Positions 62,640-64,000 of a DNA stretch of 64,000 nucleotides are shown piece after piece (position 1 is the stretch's first letter; the number at the start of each line of letters is the position of its first letter). Made by a program: the position numbers and the translations under genes. The notes beneath the pieces are model-generated. The model was given only the letters and a program-made list of their open reading frames with translations. It did not search any database and was not told where the DNA came from. The stretch is from positions 2,046,001 to 2,110,000 of the forward strand of contig JAUCBN010000042.1 of the NCBI GenBank assembly GCA_035048815.1, written 5' to 3'. This DNA comes from Abelmoschus esculentus (taxonomy: Eukaryota; Streptophyta; Magnoliopsida; Malvales; Malvaceae).

Positions 62640-64000
62640 CAGAAATGAATGGAGTCGTTCAATCCTTGCGTTATCGTTTGCAGAAGATTAGAATCTGAGA
62701 AGGGGAGGAGGTGAAGCAATTACAGGCTAAAATAGCAACAGAGAGGGAATTTGGAGCTTGTAAAAGTAGTGTTGTTTATGTCTGGTTTCAATATCTGGGA
62801 ATTTTTAGCATTTTACAACGAGAAGAAGAAAGGTTAGATTAGACTAGGATTCGTAGGAAATTTGGATTCATTTATTTTATATGGTTAATTTATAATTTTA
62901 TTTAATAAATTTAGAGATTTATTTTATTAAATTTTACATTTGTGATTGATTCGATGGTCGAATTCATTTTCGATATCGTATTCAATTTATTTATAAAATC
63001 AATTGATGATAAAATTATCTCGAAAACAATTTAAATAAAAAAATCAAAGAAATTAAAAAAAAAAATTGCCTCGTAGAATTTTTTTCCTATCATCTTATTA
63101 AATGCCATTGCCATTGCAACTTGCAATTTTCTACGACTCCACGATAGAAGCAGACTGGAAGGAAAACGAGATGGAAATAAAAAATGTACATAAACATAAT
63201 TTATTGAAAAGTCATCAATTTCCAGAGAAATTCAATGGTCAAAAAAATGTAGAATTTTATTTTATTTTTCTCCTCAATTATTCCTATTGTTTAGAGTTAT
63301 AGCACAAGAAAACAAGTTTCCCCTAAACTTGACAGAGTAATTAATCCGCGATTTCCCTGCTGCTAAACACGACAGGGCTTTTTTAATACGATATATATTA
63401 TGAATGATTAAATAAAACTTAATCCTTATTTTTATTTAGAACTTTATATATATAATTATTTTTAAAAATCTTTTAAAATATTACGAGCATATTTGAAAGG
63501 AATCTTTTAAAAATTTAATAATTTTATAAGAAAACTTTATTTTTTAAAATATTATACTCTTTTTATCATAATTTTAGTATCACTTTTTAGTTTTAAAATT
63601 ACCTTGTCTAACGTATCACATTGAAAAACTCAATTAATTTTTTAATATAAATTTAAATTTAATTTTTAGTTTTTCAAAAAAATAAATAAAAATTAACTTT
63701 TTAAAAGTAATTTTGTCATTTTAATTATTTTACACTATATATATATTTTTTAATTTCATAAAAAATCAACATACGATAAAAAGTGAGAGGGGTGGAGTAT
63801 AATAAGACTAAATTCATAGTAACAATAAAAATAAAGGACTAAATTGATTATTTTTTGAAATGTACCTTGGCTTCCTTGTGAAACAGCTTGGACCGGGAGC
63901 GATAAGAAGCAAACAGTAAGAAAACACCATCAACACTAATAATTTGAGGACGTTTATGACAAAATATATCAACCATGGCATTTGTGGCAACTGACCTTGA
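62640..64000. other. Cullin-1 promoter and right-hand spacer
   Basis: The region from 62640 to about 62800 is the likely leader start and core promoter of cullin-1. The rest is AT-rich to the window end. The last 140 bases are less AT-rich, perhaps the edge of another gene, but too little is present to judge. Confidence 0.45.

Noticed and set aside
63860..64000. Less AT-rich stretch at the right end, possibly the edge of another gene
   Set aside because: Only about 140 bases are visible and no reading frame gave a recognisable family.

Overview
The window is nuclear DNA of a flowering plant, almost certainly a eudicot and probably a rosid. The genes are split by many short AT-rich GT-AG introns, the spacers are very AT-rich, and every recognised protein closely resembles an Arabidopsis family member recalled from memory. 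No bacterial, organellar or viral features were seen. I cannot fix the genus from sequence alone. I reconstructed twelve protein-coding genes by joining exons. In every multi-exon gene the exon lengths sum to a multiple of three, which supports the models. One clear pseudogene fragment is also present.

Layout from left to right: a RING-type E3 ligase of the RF298/RF4 group (+, 253-3400). A DNase I-like EEP-fold gene (+, 5603-7500) carries an in-frame TGA. A GID1B-type gibberellin receptor (-, 9568-10959). The cohesin subunit SCC3 with 21 coding exons (-, 14926-21967). An NPL4-like CDC48 cofactor (-, 23304-25517). A three-RRM protein of the BRN1/CELF group (-, 26477-30336). A tubby-like F-box protein (+, 34935-37620). 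A small Gly/Pro-rich protein with a Cys-rich tail (-, 39057-39409). Three CC-type glutaredoxins with different active sites (-, 40962-41270; -, 43729-44037; +, 48659-48967). A SETH6-like BTB-NPH3 protein (-, 50549-53517). A SPATA20/YyaL-like pseudogene fragment (+, about 56643-56976). Cullin-1 with 19 coding exons (-, 57242-62233).

The spacers hold repeats rather than genes. A MITE-like inverted-repeat family has three copies (about 12.1, 31.4 and 33.9 kb). A second inverted-repeat element lies at 54.0 kb. A dispersed repeat rich in CCCTAA-like words has four copies (13.6, 42.9, 44.7 and 44.9 kb). There is also an exact 63-bp tandem duplication at 4.2 kb.

Several products belong to hormone and ubiquitin signalling: GID1 (gibberellin perception, feeding an SCF ligase), cullin-1 (SCF scaffold), a tubby-like F-box protein, a RING ligase, an NPH3-BTB protein and NPL4 (extraction of ubiquitylated proteins). 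This looks like shared ancestry of position, not an operon-like system. Gene order matches, from memory, the Arabidopsis blocks At2g47860-At2g47980 and At3g62930-At3g63010, with genes of the At4g02570-At4g03200 region interleaved. I found no convincing undescribed system. The best leads are this interleaved synteny, the glutaredoxin cluster, the stop codon in the EEP gene, a likely GC-AG intron in cullin-1 and the repeat families.
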